The notes under the pieces: model-generated | What the model saw: the letters and a program-made list of their open reading frames with translations, nothing else | The model's database searches: none | What the model was told of the DNA's origin: nothing | Position numbers and translations under genes: made by a program | Shown: piece by piece, positions 37,976 through 50,664 of the stretch | How positions within the stretch are numbered: position 1 is the stretch's first letter | Layout of the letters: the number at the start of each line of letters is the position of its first letter | Source: Manis javanica | Lineage: Eukaryota; Chordata; Mammalia; Pholidota; Manidae | Reading direction: 5' to 3' | Assembly (NCBI RefSeq): GCF_040802235.1 | Contig: NC_133165.1 | Coordinates: 11,131,623 to 11,195,622 of the forward strand | DNA: 64,000 nucleotides

Positions 37976-38348
37976 TGCCAGTTTGCTGGGGCTGCCATAA
38001 CAAGTTACACAGCCTGGGTGATTTAAACAACAGAAATTTATTTTCTCAAATTCTGGAGGCTGGAACTCAAAAGACCAAATGCTGGTCCGTGTGGCTACTC
38101 CTGAAGCCCCTCCCCTGGTGTGCAGATGGCTGGCTGTGTCTCCGCATGGCCTTTCTCCTGTGTGTGTGCAAACCTGGTGTCTCTTTCTCTTCTTGTGAAG
38201 ACACCAGTATGTTAGATGAGGGCCCCACACATGACCTCACTTAACCTTGATTACCTCCTTCAAGCTGTTCTCTCCAAATACAGTCACATTCTAAGATGCT
38301 GAGGTTAGAGTTTCAACATACGAGTTTTAAGTGCATACAATTCAGTCA
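37976..38348 (-). mobile_element. MLT1-type solo LTR (MLT1A/B-like)
   Basis: Antisense MLT1: plus strand reads ggggctgccataacaa, caaattctggaggctgga, gtgaagacaccagta, gagggccccaca, tccaaatacagtcacattct, then caacatacgagtttta. This is the reverse of the MLT1 order. No internal region. Confidence 0.85.
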
Positions 38349-38471
38349 GTAAGAAGAGATGATAAATTCTACCACTGGGATACTTGGATTTGTCAACTTA
38401 TCTTTATAGTTCCACAGTTTTTTTGCCCTATAAATTGAGGCTATAGGTATATTATTTCTACCAACGTATTA

Positions 38472-38603
38472 TTTTTTTAAATTTTCATTGATATATAACT
38501 TAGATACTATAAAGTTTACCTGTTTACAGTGTATAGTTCAATGGTTGTTTACAGAATTGTGCAACCATCACCGTAATCTAATTTGAGGACATTGTCTTCA
38601 CCT
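38472..38603 (-). mobile_element. Old LINE-1 3' UTR, left half (host of nested insertions)
   Basis: Antisense L1M-type 3' UTR: ttttcattgatatataactt, then caatggttgtttacagaatt and gtgcaaccatcaccgtaat. It stops at 38603 where the solo LTR begins, and continues at 39551-39568 and 42952-43155. Confidence 0.8.
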
Positions 38604-39550
38604 TGTGGTTCCAGGATGAAGGCTGTTCCCTGCCAAGGGCAAGTTTCCTATGAATCCAGAGACTGAAGGAAGACAAGAGAAAGTGTAGGTTGGTGGTTAA
38701 AGGTTTCTTTCTCATGGCTCAGTTTCTCTCCCCTGTGGCGCTCGACTCTGAACCTTGGCTGCCCGGTGCTCTCTCCTCCTGGTACACCCCCTCACTTACT
38801 CAGATCCACTCCCTAGTTCTCTCTCTGCCCAGCGCATGATTCACTGCTTTCCCACACCCATTCCTGGAGGAACTCCTTGGGTGGGTCCCTGGTGACCGGT
38901 GGGCTCCTGACCAATTGCATGCTAGGAACAAAGGGGAGGAGAGAATAGCTGCTGCTCTCCACCCCTTACCTCCCACTGGCAATCTCATGATGGACTAGTG
39001 GCTCTGTCAGTAAACATCACGTTGATGTGGAAACAGGCCCTTATATAAATTTCACTTTCAAGGCCAGGCAGGAATTCTGGTTGAAATTCCATTTGCTCCA
39101 CAACCCACTGCAGGGACTAACACTGCTCGCTTGTAAACTCTTGCCAGATAATAATTATGTGTCCACATGGCCCCCTTCTTCAGCTCACCTGCCTGGTTTA
39201 AGATATGTTAAGGGTTTGGGTCTGACCTCCCTTATTTGTAGGAACACCTTTGTATCCAGGCACTCCTGGTGAAAGGTGTGATTCTTTGGGGTACTGGTTG
39301 CACAAGAATGATCCCTCCTAGAAAATCATGTACACTTTCTGGCAGGCAAGTACTGTTTGTTTCCTCACCTCACATAAGGAATTCCCTCTCAGTCCATGAT
39401 AGTAGTGGGCAACTTTGTTCAGCTGGCCACTCTTGGACTCCCTGGACTTAAGTTCCAATAATTCTCATGTCTTCTATGCTGTCTCTGGGTCTTTTCTTCA
39501 GTTTCTCAAGTACTACATTGTTGCAACGTTTGATCAGACTTGTGATTACA
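38604..39550 (+). mobile_element. Solo LTR (about 947 bp) inserted in the old LINE-1
   Basis: Begins tgtggttccagg and ends gtgattaca (TG...CA), with a perfect 5-bp target-site duplication cacct at 38599-38603 and 39551-39555. Promoter-like elements are in the expected order for plus orientation: gaccaattgc near 38909 (CCAAT type) and ttatataaat near 39041 (TATA type). A ctgggtcttttcttcag stretch near 39486 resembles retroviral U5. No internal region, so it is a solo LTR left by recombination. Family not named. A 5-bp duplication fits many class I and II proviruses. Confidence 0.7.
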
Positions 39551-39568
39551 CACCTTCAGAAGAAACCA

Positions 39569-42500
39569 AGTGAACCACAAACACATGGGGGCGAAACAAC
39601 ATACTTCTAAATAATCAATGAAAAAAATAGAAGAAGAAACCAAGCAATACATGGAGACAAATGGAAAGAAAAATACAACAGTTCAAAATATGAATGCACA
39701 AAAGTGATTTTAAGAGGGAAGTACATAGAAATACAAGCCTACTTCATGAAACAATAACAATCCTAAATAAACAGTCTAAACTCACAATGAAAGAAAATAG
39801 GAAAAGAAGAGCAAATGAAACCCAAATGTAGTAGAAGGAGGGACATAATAAAGATCAGAGCAGAAATAAATAAAATAGAGAAGAATTAAACAATAGGAAA
39901 AAATAATGCAAACAAAAGCTGGTTCTTCTAGAAGATAAACAAAACGGCCAAAATTCTAGCCAGACTTATCAAGAGTAAAAAAGAGAGGACACAAGTAAAA
40001 AAATCAGAATCAAAAAACAAATAATTACAAATGACACCACAGAAATACAAAGAATTATTAGAGAATTCTATGAAAAATTATATGCCAATAAATTGGACAA
40101 TCTAGAAGAAATGGACAAATTTCTATAAAAGTACAAAATTCCAAGATTGACCCAGGAAGAAACAGAAAATCTGAACAAATCAATTACCAGTAACAAAATT
40201 GAATTTGTAATAAAAAAAAAATCCCAACAAAAAATGCCAGGAGCACATGGCTTCACAGCTGAATTCTACCAAACATTTAAAGAGTTAATACCCATCCTTC
40301 TTAAAGTATATTTAAAAAAGGAAGAGGAGAGAATACTTTCAAACTCATTTTAAGAGGCAAGCATCACTCTAATACCAAAACCAAAGTCACTACAAAAAAA
40401 GAAAATTATAGACAAATATCTCTGATGAGCATAGATGCATAAATCCTCAATAAAATATTAGCAAACTTAATTCAAAAATATATCAAAAAGATCATCCATC
40501 ATGATCAAGTGGGATTTATTCCAGGGATGCAAAGATGCCACAATATTCAAAAATCCATCAACATCATCCACCACATCAACAAAAAGGACAAAACCCACAT
40601 AATCATCTCCATAGCTGCTGAAAAAGCATTCAACATAATTAAATATCCATTCATGATAAAAACTCTCAACAAAGTGGGTATAGAGGGCAACTACCTCATC
40701 ATAATAAAGGCCATATATGATAAACCCAAAGCCAATATCATACTTAACAGGGAGAGGCTGAAAGCTTTTCCTTTAAGGTTGGGGAAAAAAATAAGGATGC
40801 CCACTCTCCCCACTTTCATTCAACATAGTAGTGGAGGCCCTAGCTACAGCAATCAGACAACACAAAGAAATGAAAGGCATCCAGATTGGCAAGGAAGAAG
40901 TTAAACTGTCAGTGGTTGCAGATGACATGATATTATACATAAAAAAGCTAAAGAATCCACCCCAAAACTACTAGAACTAATAACTAAATTCAGCAAAGTT
41001 GCAGGACACAAAATCAATACACAGAAATCTGTTGCATTCCTATATACTAATGATGAACTAGCAGAAAATCAGGAAAACAATTCCATTTACAATTGCATCA
41101 AAAAGAATAAAATACCTAGAAATAAACATAACCAAGGAGGCGAAAGACCTGTACTCTGAAAACTACAAGACACTCATGAGTTAATAAGAAGACACCAATA
41201 AATGGAAACACATACCATGTTCATGGCCAGGAAGAATTAATATTGTCAAAATAGCCACCCTGCCCAAAGCAGTTTACAAATTCAGGGCAATCCCTATCAA
41301 AATCCCAATAGCATTTTTCAATGAACTAAAGAAAATAATCCTAAAATGCAAATGGAACCACAAAAGATTCTCAATAGCCAAAACAATCTTGAGAAAGAAG
41401 AACAAAGTGGGGGTATTATGATACCTGACTGCAAAAGCTACAGTAATTAAAACAGTATGGTACTGGCACAAGAACAGACCCATCGATCAATGGAACAGAA
41501 TAGAGAGCCCAGATATAAATGCATACATATATGGTTGATTAATGTATGATGAAGGAGTCATGAATATAGAATGGAAAAAAGGCAGTCTCTTTAATCAATG
41601 GTATTGGAAAACTGAACAGCTGTTTGCAAGAGAATGGGTTTATTGTCTAACTCCACACACAAAAGTAAACTTGAAATGGATTAAAGACTTAAATATAAGA
41701 CATGAAACCATAAAACTCTTAGAAGAAAACATATGCAACAGTATCTTGAACATAACCATAAGCATTTTTTCTGGGCACATCTCCCTGGACAATGGAAGCA
41801 AGATAAAAAATGAACAAGAGGAACTATGTCAAACTAAAAATCTTCTTTACAGCAAAGGACAGTATCAATAGAATAAAAAGGTGACTTACAGTACAGGACA
41901 ATATATTCATAAGTAATTTATCCAATGAGGGGTTAACATCCAAAATATATAAATAACTCATATGACTCAACACCAAAAAACAAATAACTCAATTAATAAA
42001 TGGGCAGAGGACTTGAACAGACATTTTTCCGAAGAAGAAATAAAGATGGCCAACAGGCACTTGGAAAGATGCTCTACAGGGCTAATTATCAGGGAAATGC
42101 AAATCAAAACCACAAAGAGATATCACTTCACACCAGTTAAAATGGCCATTATCTAAAAGACAAGAAATAACACATGTTGGTAAGGATGTGGAGAAAAGAG
42201 AACTCTCTTACACTGTTGGTGGGAATATAAATTGATGTATCCACTATGAAAAGCTGTATGAAGGTTCCTCAAACAACTAAAATAGTAACACCATTCAACC
42301 CAGTAATTCCACTTATCGGTATTCATCTGAAGAAAACAAAATCCCAGATTTGAAATATGTATCCCTGTGTTTACTGCATTATTTACAATAGCCAAGATAT
42401 GGAAGCAATCAAAGTAACCATCAGCAAGTCAATGGAAAAACAAGAGGTAGTGCACATACACAGTGGAATGTTATTCAGCCATAAAAAGAAAGAATTCCTG

Positions 42501-42942
42501 ACATTTTCAATAACCTGGATAGACTTAGGGGGTATTAGGCTAAGTGAAATAAGCCAGGTGGAGAAAGACAAACACCATATAATTTCACATATATGTGGAA
42601 TCTAAAAACAAAACAAAACGAAATGAACAAAACAGCAGTAGACACACAGACACTGAAAAGCGATTGGTGGTTATCATTGGGGAGGGCTTGAGGTGGGTGG
42701 GTGAAGAGGATAAGAGGGATAAAGGAGAACAAAAATGTCAATCTTAGTGTAAGTTAGTCATGGGGATGCAAGTGCAGCATGGAGAATATAGCCAGTGGTT
42801 CTGAAACGTCTTCCTATGTTGGCAAGTAGTAACTGCACTAGTTGGGTGAGGATTTAATAACATGTGTAAGTGTTGAACCACTGTGTTTTATACCTGAAAC
42901 CGATTTAGTATTATATATCAACTATACCTCAATTAAAAGAAA
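39569..42942 (+). mobile_element. 5'-truncated LINE-1 element C
   Basis: About 3.4 kb of L1 in plus orientation starting inside the ORF2 endonuclease region and ending with the 3' UTR (gtgttttatacctgaaac, then atatatcaactatacctcaa and an A-rich tail). It is flanked by aagaaacca at 39560-39568 and 42943-42951, a 9-bp target-site duplication. It is more diverged than element B and of a different 3' UTR type, so it is an older L1 lineage. Confidence 0.9.
39600..42620 (+). pseudogene. LINE-1 ORF2 remnant (element C)
   Basis: Broken reverse-transcriptase frame. Recognisable pieces: 40147-40353 (QEETENLNKSITSNKIEF), 40509-40790 ([37 protein letters not shown]), the catalytic box near 40912-40926 reading VADD in place of FADD, and the C-terminal part 41542-42156 ([18 protein letters not shown] segment, read here as [20 protein letters not shown]). 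Many stops and frameshifts. The endonuclease domain is missing by 5' truncation. Non-functional. Confidence 0.88.
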
Positions 42943-43155
42943 AAGAAACCATTGTGTCCCTTAGCAGCCATACTCTCCAAATTCTAGGCAATTACTAATC
43001 TGTTATCTTTCTCCATTGATTTGCCTGTTCCACTATTTTATATAATTGCAATCATACACTATGCATTTATTTATAACTGACTTCTTTTACATAGCATAAT
43101 GTTTTTGAGATGTACCATATTTTGTTTACCTATTCTCAATTGACGGATACATATC
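42943..43155 (-). mobile_element. Old LINE-1 3' UTR, right half
   Basis: Continues the host L1 after the nested insertions: aaaccattgtgtcccttagc, ctaggcaattactaatctgt, gatttgcctgttccactatt, cttcttttacatagcataatg. These follow on, in the remembered L1M consensus, from the left half ending at 38603. The first nine bases (42943-42951) also serve as the right duplication of element C. Confidence 0.8.
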
Positions 43156-44485
43156 CCCCAGGGTCTGGCCTTGTTCATCTGCTGCTGAATCCACCCAGAA
43201 TAACAATTCCATACCAGGAAGCTGGATGAAATGGGCCCTGCCCCACAGAGCAGCTCTTCCAAGATACAAAGCTGTGGAGGGATGGGTGTGTCATGGCCTC
43301 CCCTGTTCTTACCAAGTTGGTTCGACTTTATTGAATAAATGCATCCGAATTTGTTAGAAGCCCTTTGATCAATTTGTACAGACCTCGAAGGATTGCTTTT
43401 GATATGTTTAACCAGTTTTGTGAGATGCCTTTGGGGAAGAGATGTCACAGAACACCTTGACCACCATTCCAGAAAGTCCCACTTCAGACTACGATAGATT
43501 TCCCATGTCCTATTTCTTCCTCTCTCTCCTTCTTTCTTTTCAAACCATCCTCAGGATGTAATAACCTAATTTTTTATTTTTATTCATCTCATTTCCATTT
43601 ATTTAAACCAGCTTCTAAGTTACTTTCTGTATACGTACTATTTTGGTGTGTACTTTAATGAAGTCATATGTTAATCAGATTTAGATCTTCTCAAATAACT
43701 CAAATACCCTAAATGTTTCAACTCCAAGCACGCTCCTTTCCAATTTGAGTCTGCTGATCAGTATTTTCCCTCTGTCAAGGTCTTTTTAAAGAATTCTTTG
43801 AAATACATATTATTATTCTCATTAATATAGTTTATTGGCGTGCTGAGATACTTTCATATTTACCGACAGTTCTACTTAGTACTCCTTGCATTTCAAGCCT
43901 CTTTTTTATGGGATTATTATCTTTCGGATACCATTTTCTATGGTGTCAAAATATCTAAATTAAATAAATTGCATTTCACAATTGTTCTTAAGACACAGAA
44001 ATCTAAACTGAGGATTATTTCTCTTGTTACACTGAAGATATTATTCACTGTCTTCTAGTTCTATTGCTGTTATTGAAAATTCAGCTTAGATGTTTCATAT
44101 TTTTTGTAGGTGATTTGATACAGTGGAGTTTGGAATTGTTTGCTACCTCTAAGCCCTTCTTTCGTGCTCTGAAGTCTCACAAATAATGTCTAGATATAAA
44201 TGTATTTTTATTTATCCTGTTTTCGTTTATCCTTTCTATTCCAGGAAACCTCCTCAAATATTTCAGTACTTCCCCATTTTTTCAATACTCTATGTTCCTT
44301 AACTTTGTTGTAGTTTCTCTCTATTTACACTGCATGATGGATAATTTATTTGACTTTAAATTTGAGTTGATTTTGTTGTTCCTGGTCAGGGATTGCTTTC
44401 TGGAGAAATGATTTCTGGTCTACATCATGAAGGATTTATAAGGCAAAAGGGGATTGGAAGTTGATTTGATCATGATGGATTTTAA
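43156..44485. other. Intergenic DNA, unclassified
   Basis: No gene recognised. 43156-43450 is somewhat GC-richer than its surroundings and may be an unplaced repeat. The 125-codon minus frame (43071-43448) spans the junction of the old L1 and this piece, so it is a chance frame. Confidence 0.5.
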
Positions 44486-44486
44486 T

Positions 44487-44860
44487 TGCAGTAACAGAAA
44501 CCTTTAAAATTACCAGCAGCTTAGCCTAACATAAACGTTTCTTTCTTTCTCATATAAAAATCCAGAGGTACATGATTTAGGGCTGGCAAATTGGCTCTGT
44601 TTCTTGGAGACTTAAGTCCTTCCTGGTTACTATTGTGTCATACTTAGTGTATTTCTTAAAATCCAAAATGGTATCTGTGTTCCAGGAGGCATGGCAGAGG
44701 AAAGATCAAATACAAGGTACAAGGAATTTGTGTAAGTAGTCTGTTCAAGGAGAGTCTAGGAAGCCCAGACATTAGTCACATGGACACAGCATGTGATTTG
44801 GAAAGATATTCTTCATATATAATAGGAAATATGCCTCTAACTTGGTGTTCCCCATGCTAT
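44487..44860 (+). repeat. Ancient interspersed repeat, family not named
   Basis: Starts gcagtaacagaaacc and contains tttctttctcatataaaaatccagaggt and agggctggcaaattggctct. These echo a common ancient mammalian repeat whose consensus begins 'gcagtaacagaaaccc' and includes 'ttatttctcacataacaagaagtccggaggta'. I cannot name it with confidence. Confidence 0.45.
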
Positions 44861-46209
44861 GAACAGTGCCTCAGAGAGTGGGCACTCAAGAAATAGTTGT
44901 TAATTAAAAAGAAATTAATTAATTCTAATAACTACTCTCTTTTCTACCTTGACAAAATGGAGATCAGAATTCTTGCAAAAAATTCTGAAAATGAAGCAAA
45001 ATTTGAGACTTTAAACTGAAAAAAATGATGTTCTCAGAAAGCTAGTGTGGTCTCGGGACTCACCCTGGTGTCTTTGTGATTGTTTCCCAGAGATTTCATG
45101 CAAATATTTTGGCAGTCTTTTGTCCGTTCCATTCTGGCACATTTTAGGTGTCAGCAAGACATTTCAAGAAGAAAAAAATTGAACATCTGTATGCTCTGTC
45201 TGCAGGCAGCTTTTTCTTGATTAAAAACTGGTTAGGAGCAGCAAGTGAATAAGATTGCTTCCTTGAAGACAATAACAACAGGCTTCTCTCTACAGGAGAA
45301 GTGGTAAATTCTTAATGAAGAGAAATTAGCTTTAACAAGCACGGCAAAGAGGTTGTTTTAACACTCATTTCTTTTAAATCCAGGGCTGTGAAGCTTTTTC
45401 ATAGAAGGGTCAGATGCCTTGTCTTGCACGGGCCTGTGCCAAGGTCAAATCAGTCACACTCTATGTGCCTCACACTTCTTTTTAAAAGTTACCAACAAGA
45501 AGATCTCAAAAAATGGCCTAAATTCCCTTATTTATCTTTTCCCCAGGAGATGGATGAGAACACTCAAAAATTCTTATTTGGGTTCATTTGCCCATGCATC
45601 CAGTTGATAGTATTTCAATATTCATCTGAATTCTTCTCCTATGGTGAAAATCCATATATTGAATGACCTATAAAAGTCTGAAGTCATTTAAACTGGAACA
45701 AGATAAAAATCAGAGGCTGTCATTTGGAGGAAGCTCTGATGGGCTCTAAGACTTTCTGTCACAGAAAGCCTAACGGCAGTTCTTAGCCAGATAGAAACTG
45801 GTTTGTGCTGGTCCGCTCAGGACAGCAGTACTGGGTGGAGGGAATCAATTTGTTCACCAGGGTAGCTGGGCTCTGTAAGAGGAGATTAAGCTTCATCAGA
45901 CAGCCAGAACTGTTCTCTCTTGAGGACTTCACTGTGTAAGCTGCTTCGCACACTGAGTGAATCTCTGAAGCTTGTTAGGATGCTGATGGCATCCCAAATT
46001 TTGGAAGAGCTCCAAGGCCTTTCTGAAATACGAACCTGAAATGAGGACTGCTATAAAGCAGAATCCCTGCATCCATATCGACAGAATATCTCATAACTGA
46101 GTCTGCAAAAGGGTAGATTTGGTTCTTCCTAGAGGGCATCTTTCTAGAAGGTTATTCACGAATGGGAGATTGCCTTCATTGCTTATCTCAGCAATGTATC
46201 TCAGCTAAA
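44861..46209. other. Intergenic DNA, unclassified
   Basis: No gene or firm repeat identified. Frames 45388-45666 and 45419-45607 overlap each other and have no recognisable domain. Confidence 0.5.
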
Positions 46210-46500
46210 CAGCGACTTATTCATTCAACAAACATGTTTATGAGTGTGCCAGCAGCTGTGAAAGGATATGGTGATGAGCAAGGCATGATATGTAACTTAA
46301 AGGTATTTGAACTATTTTCAGAGAAGCATGCAACCTGTTATTATAATGCACTGTAAATGCACTTTGGGTGGTGTGGGGATAAGTTAGAAAATACTTCCCA
46401 GAAGTGGCATTTCATCTTAGTCCCAAAAAAAATGGGACGTGATCAATTGGACAAGGGTAGAAGCAAATCTCTAGGTAGGAGAAATGGCATGAGAAAGGGT
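46210..46500 (+). repeat. Ancient LINE-type 3' UTR repeat fragment
   Basis: ttattcattcaacaaacatg, then gtgatgagcaaggcatgata and cagaagtggcatttcatctt follow the widespread mammalian repeat that begins 'attcattcaacaaatattta' and continues 'gtgaacaaaacagac'. It resembles the start of the longer relic at 52080. Confidence 0.45.
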
Positions 46501-46849
46501 GTGGAGCAGAAAGCATGACCAAAAAAAAAACAAACACTGCAAATGCACAGAATGTGAAAATGAGGGAAGACAAAGCCAGAGAGAAAGATCATAGTGCGTG
46601 TGTACCACGCTGGAATCTGGGTGGCTTATTCAGATGTGTTTTTACACTTGAATGAATTCAGTGCAGGAGGTAAGATCAAGCTCATTGATCTTTAAAGCCT
46701 GGTGCTATTGTTGTGCCCATACAAGTACTCACCTTTTTAGGAAGCTCCTCAGACTTCTCATTAATAAAGAGAATCTCATGTCCCTTAACAATGACCAAGA
46801 GTATGGAATTTAGACCGGGGAGCTAGAGAGTAAAGAAATGGGAATTTGC

Positions 46850-47275
46850 AAACCAAGAAAAAGCAAACTAAGGCAGACACAGGACTCTAAATTCCCTCTC
46901 AAGGCAACAGGGGAACTCTTGACTCATGTATCCTTGAGATGTTTTACAGGAACTTAGACCCTCACCAGATGGGCCACCTCCTGACAGCGGGCATGTAGAC
47001 CCCAGGCTGGGTGGAGCCACAAGACTGATAGCTGAGAACCCTGAAACAACCTTCTCACCTCACCACTGACCAATAAGAAGAATGAGTGTGAGCTGATGAC
47101 AAAATCTCCCATAATTTTGTTTAAACACCTTTGCTTGGAAGCCCATGGCGAGTTCAGGACTGGAAGCCGCAGCCACTCTGTGTCCCTGCTCGCTGCTCCG
47201 CAGTCAAAGGCCTCTCTCTCTTTCACTACGTCCTGATGTCAGCGTTCCCTCTGCTGTGTGTCAGGTGAGCAGACA
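46850..47275 (+). mobile_element. Possible LTR fragment
   Basis: GC-richer block with ctgaccaataagaa (CCAAT type) near 47068, followed by a C/T-rich leader and a cagcgttccctctgctgtg segment. The order and texture resemble a class I ERV LTR in plus orientation. Boundaries and target-site duplication were not established. Confidence 0.3.
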
Positions 47276-47904
47276 CAGGTTTGCTTGGACTGGTACCATT
47301 CTGATCCCAGGACATGAAATGTCTGAATGCTTCATTCTGTCACGTTCCACTCATTTCAAGAGGACTTCTAGGCCATCAACAATCATTCAGATAAGAACTG
47401 AAAAATCACTTAGCAGAATGAATTTTTACCCCAGGTGCAGCACCCAGCAGATCTCCATTGGTGAAGTGAAGGGTTTGTGGAGTAAGAAATCAGGGGAGCT
47501 AAGTTAAAATACAATGGTCTCCCCTACTCCCTTCTCCAAATATTTTTATTTGTGAGTGGTACTGGAGAGTAACAATAAAACTTTATTTAGTGATTTTAGA
47601 ATGTCTAGTGTTTTAACGTAATCTCTTCATAAGCCTGAGAGAAAGACTGGGAAATTGTAATACAGTTTAGGTTTTCTTGTTTGTTTCCTAATCTGAGTTA
47701 CTACTGAATTTTTTATTTAGCCTGGAACTTCATATTTAAAAATCTATTAAAACAAACATATTTTCAGGTAGAAAATATGTCTCTAAAACTGGCTAATAAC
47801 CAAGTGTGTTCCCCAAATTTGACAATGTATCCAAATTTCTGGGTAGTTAATTAAAAATGAAAATACTTCCAATACAAACTTCCAGTTACAAAATAAATAA
47901 GTCA

Positions 47905-48080
47905 TAGAGATGTAAACTGCAGCATAGAGAATATAGTCAGTAATATTGTAATAAATTGGTGAAAAATGGCAACTAGATTTACTATGGGGATCATTCTGTA
48001 ATTGTATAAATATCAAATACTACAATGTACACCTGAAACAGGCTATTGAATGTCAATTATAGTTCAATTAAAAATGAAAA
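47905..48080 (+). mobile_element. LINE-1 (L1M) 3' UTR end fragment
   Basis: gcagcatagagaatatagtc, then caactagatttactatgggg, ccatgtacacctgaaac-like text (caatgtacacctgaaacagg) and tcaattatagttcaattaaaaatg. This is the same 3' UTR type as the end of element C, strongly 5'-truncated. Confidence 0.8.
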
Positions 48081-48579
48081 TATTAATCTTCCCCCTCAGA
48101 GATTCTGTTTTACCAAATCTACAACAGAGTCATAGAGTCTTTATTTTTAACTCAGATGAAGAAATCCAATCCTCATTTGAGAAATACTTATTTAGTCTGT
48201 GGTCCATAGTAACAGCAAGACCCACTCAAGTTCTCTGCTCCAACTCGGGACTTCTGCTTTCCATTTCTAAGTAAACTCAACTTAGCAGACTAGTTTGATG
48301 CTTTGTAATGGACTAGCCTTATTTCCCCCAGGAAGTCTGTCTTGGTGAAGAGCCTAAATAGAAAATAAATAGACCTAATACCAGTTCTGTAAAATAATTA
48401 GCTCTGTGGCCCCAAAACATGTCACTTCACTACTCTGTACTCAGTAAGTCTGTGAAGAAGTTAAGCATATTGTATCCGAGTGGTCACAGATCTTCTCCTT
48501 CAGCCAACCACAGAGAACGAGGTAATTACCAGCATGCATATTCCCTCTTCCAGAGAACAGAAGCTGTTTTGGAGGAAAC

Positions 48580-49148
48580 TGCTCATGATGTGGCTTTACG
48601 ATGTGAGAATCAGTGAAAGAGTGGAGAAAGGAGGACCTGAAAGGTGGGGGAAGAGGGACCTTGCAGAAGAGCTTGTAAGCCCCTTAGGAGATATTAGGAA
48701 ACAAAGGACTCAGCTCGGTGTCACAGGGAAGTCAGATACAGTGCGACAAGAGGCCAAAGTCAAGAAAGCAGAGTAAGTTTTAATACATTCTGCATAGAGT
48801 CACAATGCGGGCCTGCCTGAGGTGAGACAGGCAGGCGTGGATGCGCCCTCTGAGGCTTCTTGTATGTGGTTTTGGCAGGGCAGAGAGGTCCTTGATTGAC
48901 AGCTGTCAGCTCTGGGCTTGTTCTGATTGGTGAAATGGGGACAGGGGCTGTGCTGTGCTTGCCCCTCTGACATTTCTTATCTGGGGGACCCTGGACATTT
49001 CCAGAGTCACTCTTGGACCCTGTGGCTTCATCTGATTAACTCTCTGAGTCATTTCTGACTTCCTGGCTTTATCTGATCTACTCCCTGAGTCATCTTTGGG
49101 GGGCCCTTTCTCCTTTCATCCCACTCATTTCTGGCTTCCTGCCTAACA
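48580..49148 (-). mobile_element. Solo LTR, class I ERV-like
   Basis: On the minus strand it starts TGTTAGGCAGGAAGCC, contains duplicated AAATGAGT/AAATGACTC motifs, a CCAAT box (caccaatcagaac), an ATTAAA poly(A)-type hexamer near 48780, and ends ...GAGCA or ...CTCACA. The right edge at 49148 is fairly clear. The left edge is uncertain (48580 or about 48602). Flanks gaaac and gagac would give an imperfect 5-bp duplication. The plus-strand frame 48480-48776 is a shadow. Confidence 0.5.
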
Positions 49149-49154
49149 GAGACA

Positions 49155-50660
49155 ACCAAGCCTGTCCTTTCATAGCTTTATCTACAGTGCTACTCCAATA
49201 CCTGTTGAGTCAATGAATAAATTAGGCTAATTTGTTTTAATATTTCTGTAGCTGCTATGAATGATTCCAAAATATGAGGTCCTTTCCTGCATGTTAACCT
49301 TCGATTCCAAGAGGAGGAAATGAAGTCATGTTCATAAATTTACTAAGAAGGAATAAAAAGGTCTGAGAACCTTATTATAAAGTCACCCAGAGAAGGAAAA
49401 ACTTGAGATAAATGGCAGAAGGTAAAAAGAGGGGATTTTGTTTGCAATTTTGTCCAGGATTAATTCTGACTCTCCCAAATAATTATAGCGCAGAAGTAGA
49501 CTTGGAATTAAGTTACCTTCCTAAAGTCTAATTAGTCATTTCTGTCAATTAATCAGAAAGTTAATATTTATTAAGCACCAAATGCAAGACTTTGAGAAGA
49601 AGACTTCTTTTCTGTCAGTGGAAATTAAGGCTCAAATTGTCATCCAGGTGACATTTGGATTGACAAGCACTTTGTAAGTTCTTTAACCAGCCAGTGTCTA
49701 CATTTGGGCAGGATGTGAGAATGTGGGTGGGCTCAGGGCCGGCCGCGCTCTAGCTGTGCACCTGGGAAGGGCTATGTCCACGGGGGGAAGTGGTACTTTT
49801 TCTAATGTGACCTTGTGATAGCCTCCTCTTTATGAGTGTCTTATAGTCTGCAGTGGTACGGTTTTTGAGAAAAGTCTAGTTTGTCTATGTACAATATATA
49901 TCTCAACAGGGGATAAAAGACTACAAATATAAAGTTTTCGAAAACCTCAATATATTTTTAGATTACAAGATTTTGAAAGGGATATGTGTTTAAGCACTAA
50001 CTTTTGTGTTTCACAAATAATAGAAAGATTGGAAAAGGTTCAAATAATTTAATTTTTATGTTATTTTTGGTACAACAAAAATTTTCACATTTTGGGGAGA
50101 ATAATGGCTTTTCTTTTTAATATCCTTGTTTTATGGCATTAAATAAAAAGCTGAATTATGTTTTTGAATGCAAATAAATAAAATGAATGATGACTGACCT
50201 TTTCAGTTGTTAAAAAGGTAAAAGGATTTCCATACATGTGATAGTACATGTATTAAAATATGAAATAGCATTTTGTTGACATTTTAATATAGCCATTTAT
50301 TGATTTTATTTTGCTCAAAAAACAGAAATTTATTCAGGGGAAAAACAGCAAAGGAAATATTTATGCATAATATAACAAAATATTTGAAAAGGTAATGTTC
50401 CAAAATGTCTTCAAATAATTCTTCAATTACTAATATTAATATGATGAGAATTTTAGAATGATTAGAATGTTTAATTTGAGAATTTACATAATTGGCATTT
50501 AAATCAAAATTGGAAATTACTCTTTCAGGAATATTGTTCTCTCCATTCACAAAAAATCTAGTTAAATATCTTTTAGCCATTATTCATATAAAATTTCACA
50601 TACAGAACCTTACCATCTAACACTGAAGTATATTGTCAATGGTGTGTTCCTAGTGATACA
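49155..50660. other. AT-rich intergenic DNA
   Basis: No gene or named repeat recognised. A GC-rich island of about 60 bp near 49730-49790 (gggccggccgcgctc) is the only compositional feature. Confidence 0.55.
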
Positions 50661-50664
50661 CACA

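Noticed and set aside
48480..48776. 98-codon plus frame
   Set aside because: Overlaps the minus-strand LTR and has charged low-complexity composition; no domain.
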